NCBI RefSeq assembly: GCF_028826155.1
Contig: NZ_JAQGPN010000001.1
Coordinates: 620,001-684,000, forward strand
Length of the DNA: 64,000 nt
DNA from: Mesorhizobium shangrilense
GTDB lineage: Bacteria > Pseudomonadota > Alphaproteobacteria > Rhizobiales > Rhizobiaceae
Direction of reading: 5' to 3'
Shown here piece after piece: positions 45,394 to 54,264 of this stretch; within the stretch, counting starts at the first letter, position 1, and the number at the start of each line of letters is the position of its first letter. The position numbers and the translations under genes are program-made. The notes below the pieces were generated by a model that was not told the DNA's origin, ran no database searches, and saw only the letters and a program-made list of their open reading frames with translations.

Positions 45394-46626
45394 TCAGGCC
45401 CGCTGATCGAGGTTGCGATCGGAATCGCGGTGCGTCGCGAGGAAATCCGGCTCGATCTCGCCGATCACACCTTTCAGGCGATCCTTGTCGATCTCCGTCG
45501 CATCAACGCCTGCGCCGTCGCCCGCCACGACGCGCTCCAGCCGGCCGATGACGTCGGCGAGGTTGCCCGTCGGCGACGGCCTGTGCGTCACCGCCTGCAT
45601 GGACCCCAGGCCGATCTCGACGACCGTTTCGCCGTTGGCGACGAATTCCTCATAGGGCTTCTCTCCGCCGGTGTCGGCGGGCGTCATGATGAGCGGCCAA
45701 CGCTTCGCGCCCCGCGTCTCGTCGAGTTCGGCCTTCGCAGCCGATTCGTCGTCGTAGAGCCGCGGCGCGTAGCCGCTGGCTTCCAGGAATTTCTCGGCGA
45801 TGCCCCGCAGGGGCACCAGATGCTCGCGCGGATCGAGGCGCGGGATGGCGATGTGGCCCGCCGGCGCGAGCAGCGCGGCAAGCGTGCAGATGTGGCCGGA
45901 CTCCTCCAGGCTCACGAAATAGCGGCGTATCTCCTTCGGGCAGGCCAGCGGCTCGCCGCGCGCGAGACGGTTCTCGAAGCTCTGCAGGAGCGAGCCGTTG
46001 GAGAAGGCGACGTTGGCGAACCGGGCCGACGTGACCTCGCCGCGGAAGCCCGGCGCTATGTCCGCGTCGAACAGCACATGCTCCATGATCCGCTTGGTGG
46101 CGCCCATGAAGGACGACGGATTGGCCGCCTTGTCGGTCGAGACGGAGAAGTAGCGCGCCTCCGGGGAGCTCTCGGCAAGCCAGCGGCGGAAGCGCGCCTG
46201 CTTGACGATGTTGGTGTCGAGCATCTGGAGGATCGAGAAGGAATCCTTCTCGGAACGCACGTGCTTGATCGCCGCGAAGTTGAGCACGATGTCGTATGGC
46301 CGCTCCTGCTGCATCAGGTAGCGCATGGCCGCCGAGCCATAATCCAGCGGCAGGGTGCGGAAATCGGGAATGTCGGGCGCGTTGGCGTCGGACCTGAACT
46401 GCCTCACGAACTCGGCGAGCGCATTCTCGTTCTGGTCGATCACATGCAGCGTCGCCGGCTCGAAGCGACCAAGCACGACGGCCGTGTTCGAGCCGATCGA
46501 ACCGGCGGCGCCGATGGCAAGCACGCGGCGGCCTTTAACGGCGGTGCGAATCGTCTCTGCCTGACGCTCGATATCCGGCAGGAACATGGATTCGGCGCGC
46601 CCCGTGGCGATTGCGTGAATGCTCAT
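45394..46626 (-). CDS. Nucleotide-sugar 4,6-dehydratase (LegB/CapD-like SDR)
   Basis: 410 residues of the extended SDR Polysacc_synt_2 family. NAD(P)-binding GAAGSIGSNTA, FAAIKHVRSEKD and the family motif VSTDKAANPSSFMGATKR, where Met takes the usual Tyr place and Lys is kept, identify a soluble CapD/PglF-type 4,6-dehydratase. It makes the 4-keto-6-deoxy sugar for the aminotransferase encoded upstream. It follows the aminotransferase gene by 55 bp on the minus strand and is convergent with the epimerase gene. Whether it acts on UDP- or GDP-GlcNAc cannot be read from the sequence. Confidence 0.88.
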   Translation of the reverse strand: MSIHAIATGRAESMFLPDIERQAETIRTAVKGRRVLAIGAAGSIGSNTAVVLGRFEPATLHVIDQNENALAEFVRQFRSDANAPDIPDFRTLPLDYGSAAMRYLMQQERPYDIVLNFAAIKHVRSEKDSFSILQMLDTNIVKQARFRRWLAESSPEARYFSVSTDKAANPSSFMGATKRIMEHVLFDADIAPGFRGEVTSARFANVAFSNGSLLQSFENRLARGEPLACPKEIRRYFVSLEESGHICTLAALLAPAGHIAIPRLDPREHLVPLRGIAEKFLEASGYAPRLYDDESAAKAELDETRGAKRWPLIMTPADTGGEKPYEEFVANGETVVEIGLGSMQAVTHRPSPTGNLADVIGRLERVVAGDGAGVDATEIDKDRLKGVIGEIEPDFLATHRDSDRNLDQRA

Positions 46627-46681
46627 TCGACGGCGAACCTTCTACGTTGTGGGAGAACGGCCAGCGGCGACACCGCCTATA

Positions 46682-47824
46682 TCAAGCGGCGAGAACCTGG
46701 CGGACCGCCGCGATGACGGTCGCCTGCTGCTCCGGCGTCAGCGAGGTGGAGCAGGGCAGCGTGATGATGCGGCTCCACAGATCCTCGGTGACCGAGAGAT
46801 CCTCCGCGGGGGCATCGCGATAGGGCGGCTGGCGATGAACGGGCTTCCAGAAGGGCCGCGCTTCGACGCCCAGTTCCTTCAGCCGGTCGCAGAGCGTGTT
46901 GACGACGCGCGGCTCAGGCCCCTCGAACACGAGGCCGGAGAACCAATAAGCGGTGCCGCGTTCGCTCGGGGCCGGAAACAGTGAAATCTCGTTGTTGCCT
47001 GCGAACGCCGTGTCATAGGCATCGCGGATGCGCTTCTTGGCCGCGAGGAACTCGTCGAGCCGGTCGAACTGCGCGCAACCCACCGCAGCCTCGATGTTGG
47101 TCATGCGATAGTTGAAGCCGACCTCGTCGTGGTCGTAGTCGCGCCCGACGCGCGCTGTGGTCGTCAGGTGCCGGGCGCGCTTCACGAGGTCCTCGCGCCC
47201 GACGATCATGCCGCCGCCGCCCGAGGTGATGGTCTTGTTGCCGTTGAAGGAATAGACGGTGAGATCGGCGAGTTGCCCGATCGGACGGCCCTTGTAGGTG
47301 ACGCCGATCGCGGCGGCCGCATCGGCGACGACCGGCAGGCCATACTCGCGAGCCACGGCGCCGATGGCGTCCATGTCGGCCGGCGTGCCCAGCGTGTAGA
47401 CCGGCATGATGGCGGCCACGCGCTTGCCGGTCGCGCGGTGGATGACGCCGTCGCCCGTGCGGGTCGTCTTGTCGCGCAGCGCTTCGCTCAAACGCTCCGG
47501 GTCGAGCGTCCAGTCGTGGCGGCTGATGTCGACGAACCACGGCGTTGCGCCACTGTGCGAAATGGAGTTCGCGCTGGCGATGAAGGTGAAGCTCGGCACG
47601 ACGACCAGGTCGCCATGGCCGACGCCAAGCGCCCGCAGCGCCATGTGCAGTCCCTGGGTGCCGCTGCCCGTCGCCGCACCAAGCGCCGTTCCGGAAAGTT
47701 TCGCGACCTTCGCCTCGAAGTCGGTGACAAACGCGCCAACCGTCGAGACGAAGTTCTCTTCCACGCATCTCTGGAGATTCGCCGCTTCTGCTTGCCCAAT
47801 GTTCGGAATGGCAAGAGGGATCAT
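46682..47824 (-). CDS. DegT/DnrJ/EryC1 aminotransferase, LegC-like
   Basis: 380 residues. The N-terminus IPLAIPNIGQAEAANLQRCV followed by VSTVGAFVTDFE is the LegC-type start. The PLP Lys lies in SFNGNKTITSGGGG, with the usual VADAAAAIG pocket. Transfers an amino group to C4 of the 4-keto-6-deoxy sugar. ATG 47824 is chosen (GTG 47836 also possible). With the dehydratase, epimerase, synthase and nucleotidyltransferase it supports a legionaminic-type pathway; pseudaminic-acid enzymes (PseC) have a different start. Confidence 0.9.
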   Translation of the reverse strand: MIPLAIPNIGQAEAANLQRCVEENFVSTVGAFVTDFEAKVAKLSGTALGAATGSGTQGLHMALRALGVGHGDLVVVPSFTFIASANSISHSGATPWFVDISRHDWTLDPERLSEALRDKTTRTGDGVIHRATGKRVAAIMPVYTLGTPADMDAIGAVAREYGLPVVADAAAAIGVTYKGRPIGQLADLTVYSFNGNKTITSGGGGMIVGREDLVKRARHLTTTARVGRDYDHDEVGFNYRMTNIEAAVGCAQFDRLDEFLAAKKRIRDAYDTAFAGNNEISLFPAPSERGTAYWFSGLVFEGPEPRVVNTLCDRLKELGVEARPFWKPVHRQPPYRDAPAEDLSVTEDLWSRIITLPCSTSLTPEQQATVIAAVRQVLAA

Positions 47825-48155
47825 CGGCAGTACCACGCTCTACTGAACCAAATCGTTGCCGATCGCCTTGGTCAAGGCGCTGCGCCTCTAAGGGAATCAC
47901 TGGCGATGGCAGGGTCGGAAGGCGTCTTACAGAGTAACGCACCACGGCACAACGCCGGCACGGACCTTTCCCTCGTGACCTATTGCCTCTCCCTCGCCGC
48001 CCTGCACTGCGACGATGACGCCGGGTTGATGCTGTTCGGGCCTCAGTCCTATATAGCGCGTCGCGGACCTTTGGCGGTTCCCAGGTATCGCCCCACGGCC
48101 GAGCAACGGGTCCGGCGCGAGCAAATGTCCGCGACGGGTATGAAAGGGAGTTCTT
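47825..48155. other. 331-bp divergent promoter region
   Basis: Between the aminotransferase gene (minus) and the SGNH hydrolase gene (plus). No supported coding frame. A TATATAG sequence near 48050 is the most promoter-like stretch; its role is not established. Confidence 0.5.
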
Positions 48156-49157
48156 TTGCAGGTTTCGGAAGTGCAGCAGGAGGACTTCGTCGCCGAAGTC
48201 GACCGACAAATCACCCGGGCATATGAGCTTGCGGAACGCGGAGATGTCGCCGGGGCGGTCGAGTTGTTCGGCGAGATCAGGGATTTCGGCGAGCGGCCGC
48301 AGTTGAAGCCTCTCGTCGACAAGCTCGAGAACGGCTTCCGGGCGTCGGTATCTGCCGAACGCGACAAGTTTCGAACCTTCATCCGCGAGGGCAATCCCTC
48401 CGACCCGGAACGGCGGATCGTCATCCTCGCCGATTCGCTGGGCTTGCCCCGTCCCGAACATCCGAACGACATCCTCAACGGCCTGCCTACGAGCTATGCC
48501 TTTGCGCTGCGGGAAGCAGTGGCCCGCCGCGCCGCCGAGGAGGGCGCTCCTGCGACGGCGATAGATCCGCTTTGCCAGCGCTATGCGACCACCGACAGGG
48601 TACTGGAGAACATGGCGCTTGCACAGCTCGATGGCGCCGATCTGATCATCCATGTGGGCCTGAACGACTTTTCCAGGCGTATCTTCATGGAGCGGCAGCG
48701 ACTGGCGCTTAAATTGCTGCCCAACGCCCTCGTCAACCGGATCGTCAAGTTCAGCCAGGTCAACATGTACCGCGCCGACCTGATCCGCCATTTCAGCGAG
48801 TTCTGCTACGTGCCGCTGGACAAATGGGTCGCCAATATCCAGTCGATCATCGACAAGGCCAACGCCGCGGGCGCACGTTCCCTGACCTGGTTCACCATCG
48901 TACAATTGCCGATGACGGTGGAGAGCCACACGCCGAATTACCGCTACAATGTGACACGCTATAACCTGGCGCTCTACGAAGCAGCGCGGCGGGGCGACAT
49001 CCAGCTCCTGGACGCCGACCGCATGTTCTGGGACCATGGGTACAAGGCGCACATGCACAGCGACCTCATGCATCTTTCGCCGAAGGGGCACGTTTCCATC
49101 TGCAACCGGATGATCGAGCGACTGTTCGACGTGAAGGCCTACAGGGTCCACGAATGA
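48156..49157 (+). CDS. SGNH/GDSL-type hydrolase of the sugar cluster
   Basis: 333 residues starting at TTG 48156, preceded by AGGGAG at 5-6 nt. Residues ~1-85 are helical and unrecognised. The rest has the SGNH blocks: Ser94 in ILADSLGLPRP, the G-x-N-D block GLND (168-171) and the catalytic D-x-x-H dyad (SDLMHLSPKGH, Asp303 and His306). No signal peptide. Family members are esterases or O-acetyl-sugar transferases/esterases, so it may add or remove an acyl group on the nonulosonic-acid glycan (inference from position). Confidence 0.82.
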   Translation: MQVSEVQQEDFVAEVDRQITRAYELAERGDVAGAVELFGEIRDFGERPQLKPLVDKLENGFRASVSAERDKFRTFIREGNPSDPERRIVILADSLGLPRPEHPNDILNGLPTSYAFALREAVARRAAEEGAPATAIDPLCQRYATTDRVLENMALAQLDGADLIIHVGLNDFSRRIFMERQRLALKLLPNALVNRIVKFSQVNMYRADLIRHFSEFCYVPLDKWVANIQSIIDKANAAGARSLTWFTIVQLPMTVESHTPNYRYNVTRYNLALYEAARRGDIQLLDADRMFWDHGYKAHMHSDLMHLSPKGHVSICNRMIERLFDVKAYRVHE

Positions 49158-49254
49158 TCGGCCTCCCGCGCACGGGAGCTGCTCAACGGCGGCTGGCACC
49201 GTGGTGAGACTGGCCGCCGGCGCCGACCAAAGCGGCACGAACCAGGATAGCCCC

Positions 49255-50187
49255 ATGCCCGACCGGCGTTTCCCAGGTCGGGCGACGACGCTGCCCCTGA
49301 CGCTGATCGTTCCCACACACGGTCGCCAGGAGCTGCTCAACCGCGCCCTTGCCAGCGTCGCCAGGCAGTCCGCCCGGCCGAGCGAGGTACTGGTCATCGA
49401 TGACGGGTCCGAGCCGCCCATCTCCATCGATGCGCAGATATGCAATGCGCTCGACGTCAGACTGATCCGGCACGCGGCGAACAAGGGAGCCGCGGCGGCG
49501 CGCAATTCCGGCATGCGTGCGGCCGCCAATGAATGGGTCACCTTCCTCGACAGCGACGACCAATTTCTCGACGACACGCTGTCCCTGCGGTGGACGGCGG
49601 CAACCAGGGGAGAGCCCGTCCCTGCGGACCCAAGCGTGGTGCATGGCTGCGGCTGGATCGATGTCGACGAATCCGGACGACCCTTGACGGTGCGCCGGCC
49701 GCGTGGCGCAAGCGCCCCGGCCGCCTTTGCCTCGGGATGCTGGTTCTCTCCCGGATCCTGCGTCATCCTCAACGCCAGGGCGGCCCTGGAGATCGCACCG
49801 CAGGACGAAAGCCTCCGGCGCTTCGAGGACTATGACTGGTTCCTCGCCCTGGCACTTCGCGGTTTCTCGCTGCGAACGATCCCGGACGAGTGCGTCGCCA
49901 TCGAACGCGTGCGCCGCCAGGACCCCCGGCGTGTCGCGGAGGCTGTGGCGATGCTCCGAAGCAAGTGGCGTAACCTCACGCGCGATCCTGCCACGTTGAG
50001 GCGGATCGACGCCTATCTCGACCTGGAAATCGCCGCGGCCCACTACTTTGCCGGATCGCGCCTTCGTGCGGCGTGCGCTCTGGCGAGCTCCTATCTCAAT
50101 GCGCCGCGGCTTTCGCTGCACCTTTCGCCGGGGTGGACGATGGAGCGCCGCGCGAGTTCCCTGGACTTGCCTGGTCAGACGCCCTGA
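49255..50187 (+). CDS. Glycosyltransferase family 2
   Basis: 310 residues, GT-A fold. TLIVPTHGRQELLNRALASV, VLVIDDGSEPP and the metal-binding FLDSDDQF are the standard blocks. A C-terminal helical extension replaces membrane segments, so it is cytoplasmic. ATG 49255 is chosen for AGGA upstream; GTG at 49201 would add 18 residues. May transfer the cluster's sugar. Its last 13 bp overlap the end of the convergent acetyltransferase gene. Confidence 0.9.
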   Translation: MPDRRFPGRATTLPLTLIVPTHGRQELLNRALASVARQSARPSEVLVIDDGSEPPISIDAQICNALDVRLIRHAANKGAAAARNSGMRAAANEWVTFLDSDDQFLDDTLSLRWTAATRGEPVPADPSVVHGCGWIDVDESGRPLTVRRPRGASAPAAFASGCWFSPGSCVILNARAALEIAPQDESLRRFEDYDWFLALALRGFSLRTIPDECVAIERVRRQDPRRVAEAVAMLRSKWRNLTRDPATLRRIDAYLDLEIAAAHYFAGSRLRAACALASSYLNAPRLSLHLSPGWTMERRASSLDLPGQTP

Positions 50188-50711
50188 ACGTCAAGGCGCT
50201 CAAGCAGGACAACGGCGGACGTGTTGTAGGTGGTGCGGGCAAATTCGCGGAAGCCGTGTTTGGCTGCGACGCGAAGCGACGCCGTGTTGTCAGGATCGAT
50301 GATGCAGGTCATGCGTCTGCCCGAAAACAAGGTTCGACTCCAGTCGATGGCCGCAGTCACGGCTTCGGTGGCAAGTCCGCGCCCTTGCGCCTCCGCAATC
50401 AAGATCCAGCCCATCTCGAGCGAACCCTCGATCGATGGGTCGAGATCGCGCTTGGACTCCAGGAACCCCGCCTCGCCGAGAAAGCGCCCGGTCGACCTTT
50501 CCTCGATCACCCACATGCCGAACCCGAGCAGCGCCCACATCCCCGGATAGCGCAGCATCCGCGCCCAGGCCTGCTCGCGCGGCGTGCCATTCCTGTTGAT
50601 GAAGCGCATCACCTCCGGGTCGCTCACCATCGCGAAATAGGAGTCGAAATCCTCGGCGCGGTGCCCGCGCAGGACCAGACGCTCGGTCTGGAGGACGGGG
50701 GCGGGATTCAC
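50175..50711 (-). CDS. GNAT acetyltransferase, RimJ-like
   Basis: 178 residues from GTG 50711, which overlaps the coaBC stop by 4 bp; the frame extends upstream but inside coaBC. TERLVLRGHRAEDFDSYFAMV starts the domain and the acetyl-CoA-binding loop is seen as EAQGRGLATEAV. Substrate unknown. The order coaBC then GNAT in one coupled transcript points to a link with CoA rather than with the sugar cluster, although an N-acetyltransferase is the step missing from that pathway. Confidence 0.88.
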   Translation of the reverse strand: MNPAPVLQTERLVLRGHRAEDFDSYFAMVSDPEVMRFINRNGTPREQAWARMLRYPGMWALLGFGMWVIEERSTGRFLGEAGFLESKRDLDPSIEGSLEMGWILIAEAQGRGLATEAVTAAIDWSRTLFSGRRMTCIIDPDNTASLRVAAKHGFREFARTTYNTSAVVLLERLDVQGV

Positions 50712-51925
50712 ACGCTCACCGTCTTCAGCCGTTCGGCAACAAGCGCGGCGAGACGTTCGGCCACTGCCTGCTTGTCCATCTCCGGCCACTGCTCCGCACC
50801 GGCCCGCGAGACGATCGTCACCTGATTGCGGTCGCCCCCCATCGCTCCACCCTCCTCGCTGACATCATTGGCGACGATGAAATCGGCGCCCTTCTTCTTC
50901 AGCTTCGCCTCGGCGTTCTTCATCAGGTCATGCGTTTCCGCGGCGAAGCCGACGACCAGATAGGGCCGCTGCTTGTGGTGGCCGATGCCGGCCAGAATGT
51001 CCGGGTTCTCGACCATCTGCAGCGCGGGCGGTCCCTCCCCCGCCACCTTCTTGATCTTCTCACCGGCTTCGCGGGAGGTGCGCCAGTCGGCGACCGCCGC
51101 GACGAAGATGCCGGCGTCGACCGGCAGCTGCTGCTCAACCGCATCGCGCATCTCGCGCGCGGACTCGACATGGACGGTCGCGACGCCGGCGGGATCGGGA
51201 AGGTTCACCGGGCCGGACACCAGCCTGACATCCGCCCCAAGGCGCGCCAAGGCAGCCGCGATCGCATGCCCCTGCTTTCCCGACGAGCGGTTGGCGATGT
51301 ATCGTACCGGATCGATCGGCTCATGCGTCGGTCCCGACGTCACGATGATCTTCCTGCCGGAGAGAGGTTTTGGACGGTTGTCCAGCAGCGCCTCGACGGC
51401 GGCGACGATCTCCAGCGGCTCGGCCATGCGGCCTTCGCCAGCCTCGTTGCTTTCGGCCATCTCGCCCTTGTTGGGCCCTACGAATACAATCCCGTCCTTC
51501 GCGAGCGTCGCATGATTGCGGCGGGTTGCCGGGTGCGCCCACATTCTGGGGTTCATCGCCGGGGCCATCAGCACGCGCTTGTCGGTGGCGAGCAGCACGT
51601 TCGCGGCGAGGTCGTTGGCAAGACCGTTCGCCAGCTTGCCCATGAGATCGGCCGTCGCCGGAGCGACGACGATCAGATCGGCCTCGCGGGAGAGCCTGAT
51701 ATGCCCGACATCATGCTCGGCCTGGCGGTCGAAGAGATCGGTGAAGACATGGTCGGCCGACAAGGCTCCAACGGAAAGCGGCGTCACGAACTCCTTGGCT
51801 GCCGCCGTCATCACGCAGCGCACCGCGGCGCCCCGCTCGCGCAGGCGGCGGATCAGGTCGAGCGACTTGTAGGCCGCGATGCCGCCGCCGATGATGAGAA
51901 GGATGCGCTTGCCCGAAAGGATCAT
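50708..51925 (-). CDS. coaBC: Bifunctional phosphopantothenoylcysteine decarboxylase/phosphopantothenate-cysteine ligase
   Basis: 405 residues. N-terminal flavodoxin-like CoaC domain (ILLIIGGGIAAYKSLDLIRR, APAMNPRMWAHPAT with the P-x-M-N substrate clamp) and C-terminal CoaB ligase domain (VTSGPTHEPIDPVRYIANRSSGKQG). Makes 4'-phosphopantetheine for coenzyme A. 15 bp downstream of the toxin gene on the same strand; in many Rhizobiales it directly follows ubiB. Confidence 0.96.
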   Translation of the reverse strand: MILSGKRILLIIGGGIAAYKSLDLIRRLRERGAAVRCVMTAAAKEFVTPLSVGALSADHVFTDLFDRQAEHDVGHIRLSREADLIVVAPATADLMGKLANGLANDLAANVLLATDKRVLMAPAMNPRMWAHPATRRNHATLAKDGIVFVGPNKGEMAESNEAGEGRMAEPLEIVAAVEALLDNRPKPLSGRKIIVTSGPTHEPIDPVRYIANRSSGKQGHAIAAALARLGADVRLVSGPVNLPDPAGVATVHVESAREMRDAVEQQLPVDAGIFVAAVADWRTSREAGEKIKKVAGEGPPALQMVENPDILAGIGHHKQRPYLVVGFAAETHDLMKNAEAKLKKKGADFIVANDVSEEGGAMGGDRNQVTIVSRAGAEQWPEMDKQAVAERLAALVAERLKTVSV

Positions 51926-51940
51926 CTCGGCTCGTCGTCC

Positions 51941-52348
51941 TCAGCTCGACCCAAGCGCCGGCTCGACATCCGTATGGATGAAATCGTCGCCCTTGAAAAG
52001 CAGTGGAAGTCCGCGAGTCTTGGCAAGCGCGTAGGAGAAACAATCACCGAAATTCAGGTTCGCCCTGTGCCCGCTGCCGCGGCCATAGAGCAGATACGCG
52101 TTCAGGCCCACTTCGTATTGTGCGGGGTCGAAGGCCACAGGCTCGATGTTCGCGCCCCTCAGCAAGACATTCATGTTGGCCAGCGCCCCCGTGCCGAGCC
52201 CCCTCCCGACGACAACACCACATTCGAGCAGCGAGCCCGCGCTGATGAACTTGGGAACATCCAGCGCGAGCTTCGAGGCATAGACCTCGGCATCAGTCTC
52301 CCGCTTCAGGATAGCGATGATCGCCGAGGAGTCCGTAACGAAGCTCAT
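51941..52348 (-). CDS. PIN-domain toxin (VapC/FitB type)
   Basis: 135 residues. Ribonuclease of the PIN fold: N-terminal Asp6 (FVTDSSAII), Glu in SLLECGVVV, and Asp in NFGDCFSYALAK give the metal-binding acidic set. It overlaps its antitoxin gene by 4 bp, the usual arrangement. Predicted to cut RNA when free of antitoxin. Sits between ubiB and coaBC. Confidence 0.92.
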   Translation of the reverse strand: MSFVTDSSAIIAILKRETDAEVYASKLALDVPKFISAGSLLECGVVVGRGLGTGALANMNVLLRGANIEPVAFDPAQYEVGLNAYLLYGRGSGHRANLNFGDCFSYALAKTRGLPLLFKGDDFIHTDVEPALGSS

Positions 52349-52590
52349 TTGCTCTCGATATAGGCATAAAGTTCGTCGGAGACCTTCTTCTGATCAAAGT
52401 CGTTCTCAGGTTCCACACCGAGTGCGACTATCTCCTCAGCAGAGAGGAGCCGGCGCTTGGCGGGTTCCTGAACGGCTTGGGTGATCACGTCGCGGACGTG
52501 CTGCTCCATCGACACGCCCCTTGCGGCGGCACGCTTGCGAAGCTCGAGCTTCACGCCCTCGTCGAGGTTCCTGATGGTCAGAACGCCCAT
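52345..52590 (-). CDS. Antitoxin of the PIN-toxin pair (FitA/VapB-like)
   Basis: 81 residues. The N-terminal ribbon-helix-helix (LTIRNLDEGVKLELRKRAAARG) binds DNA and autoregulates the operon; the C-terminal acidic tail (VEPENDFDQKKVSDELYAY) wraps the toxin. The family is FitA-like rather than SpoVT/AbrB-like. Overlaps the toxin gene by 4 bp. Confidence 0.92.
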   Translation of the reverse strand: MGVLTIRNLDEGVKLELRKRAAARGVSMEQHVRDVITQAVQEPAKRRLLSAEEIVALGVEPENDFDQKKVSDELYAYIESK

Positions 52591-52676
52591 TCGATCGACT
52601 CCGATGCCGACCGATCTTAGCTCGATCTACAGCGCAGTCAATGACAGCGATGACTGCGTTGCTGTCACCGCGCCCG

Positions 52677-54251
52677 TCAACTTAGCTCCCAGGCGATCCA
52701 GACCATGGCCGCTGCGATCACCCACAGCGCGATCCGGCCCGAGCGGGTATGGCGAGCCTCGGCCTTGCCGATGGCGCGGGCGGTCTCCGCGTCGAAGCGC
52801 AGGCCGTTTTCCGCCATGGCGTCGATCTCGCGCGAAAGGCGCTCGGTGCGGGCGGCGAGATCGGGTATCTGCCGGGCCAGCGAAACCAGCGCACTGACAC
52901 CCTCGCGAGCGTCGACCAGCAGGCCGCGCGGGCCGAGATTTCCCGCAATCCAGTCGCCGACCACCGGCTCGGACGTCTTCCACATGTTGAAATGCGGGTT
53001 GAGCGTGCGGGCAACGCCTTCAACGACGACCATCGTCTTCTGCAGGAGAACGAGTTCGGGACGGGTCGCCATGTCGAACAGCTCCGTCACCTCGAACAGC
53101 AGCGTCAGCAGCTTCGCCATGGAGATCGTCTCGGCCGACTGGCCGTGGATCGGCTCGCCGATGGCGCGGATGGCCTGGGCGAAGGCAGCGACGTTCTGCG
53201 TCCGCGGCACATAGCCTGCCTCGAAATGCACCTCCGCCACCCGCACGTAGTCGCGGGTGATGAAGCCGTAGAGGATCTCCGCCAGGAAGCGCCGTTCCTT
53301 CCGGCCCAGCCGCCCGCAGATGCCAAGATCGACCGCGACGATGGTCCCATCAGCCTCGACGAACATGTTTCCGGGATGCATGTCGGCATGGAAGAAGCCG
53401 TCGCGCAACGTGTGGCGCAGGAATGACTGGACGAGATTGGCCGCGAGCAGGTTCATGTCGTGGCCGGCGGCGCGCAGGCCGTCCAGGTCGTTCAGCTTGA
53501 CCCCGTCGATCCACTCGATGGTGAGGACGTCGCGGCCGGTGCGTTCCCAGTCGACCGACGGTACGCGGAAGCCCGGATCATTGCGGGTGTTCTCGCCAAG
53601 CTCCGACAGCGCCGCCGCCTCCAGGCGGAGGTCCATCTCGATCCGGGTCGTCTGCGCCAGCGTTTCGGTGACCTCGACCGGCCGCAGCCTGCGGCTCGAC
53701 GGGATGTACTTCTCCTGCAGGCGGGCGGCCACGAAATAGCTCTCGAGGTCGCGGAAGAACATCTTTCGGACGCCCGGCCGGATCACCTTGACGGCAACCT
53801 TGCGCGGCGCGCCTTCCTCGACGACTTCCGCCTCGTGCACCTGGGCGATCGAAGCAGCGGCGACCGGCTCGCCGAGACGCGTGTACAGGTCTTCGACGGA
53901 GCGGCCGAGCGAACCCTCGATCGAAGCAACGGCTTCGGCGCGCGGAAAGGTGGGCATGCGGTCCTGCAGCGCGGCCAGATCCAGCGCGATCTCGTCTCCG
54001 ACGACGTCCGGGCGCGTTGCCAGGAACTGGCCGAGCTTGACGTAAGAGGGACCGAGACGGGCGATGGCGTCCGAAAGGCGCTGCGAGCGGTCCTTGCCCT
54101 TCGCCCGCCGCTTCGTCAGCAGCTTCGCCATGCGCCAGGCAGTCCGCGGGAACCCGTCGAGCTGGTCGCCCGGCAACGCGGCCACCACCCCCTCGCGCGT
54201 CATGATCCAGCCGGCGTGGATGAGCCGGAAAAATGCGCCGACGCTGCTCAT
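52677..54251 (-). CDS. ubiB: Ubiquinone biosynthesis kinase-like protein UbiB
   Basis: 524 residues, ABC1/ADCK atypical kinase required for ubiquinone synthesis. The conserved KxGQ helix (YVKLGQFLATRPD), the VKVIRPGV Lys motif, HADMHPGNMFV catalytic loop and AVDLGICGR metal loop are intact. The C-terminal hydrophobic end (IALWVIAAAMVWIAWELS) anchors it in the membrane. 13 bp after ubiE. Confidence 0.95.
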   Translation of the reverse strand: MSSVGAFFRLIHAGWIMTREGVVAALPGDQLDGFPRTAWRMAKLLTKRRAKGKDRSQRLSDAIARLGPSYVKLGQFLATRPDVVGDEIALDLAALQDRMPTFPRAEAVASIEGSLGRSVEDLYTRLGEPVAAASIAQVHEAEVVEEGAPRKVAVKVIRPGVRKMFFRDLESYFVAARLQEKYIPSSRRLRPVEVTETLAQTTRIEMDLRLEAAALSELGENTRNDPGFRVPSVDWERTGRDVLTIEWIDGVKLNDLDGLRAAGHDMNLLAANLVQSFLRHTLRDGFFHADMHPGNMFVEADGTIVAVDLGICGRLGRKERRFLAEILYGFITRDYVRVAEVHFEAGYVPRTQNVAAFAQAIRAIGEPIHGQSAETISMAKLLTLLFEVTELFDMATRPELVLLQKTMVVVEGVARTLNPHFNMWKTSEPVVGDWIAGNLGPRGLLVDAREGVSALVSLARQIPDLAARTERLSREIDAMAENGLRFDAETARAIGKAEARHTRSGRIALWVIAAAMVWIAWELS

Positions 54252-54264
54252 GCTGCGTCGGGCC

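Noticed and set aside
47013..49772. 919-residue minus-strand open frame
   Set aside because: It runs antisense through the SGNH hydrolase gene and out of frame through the aminotransferase gene; codon pattern shows a shadow in GC-rich DNA.
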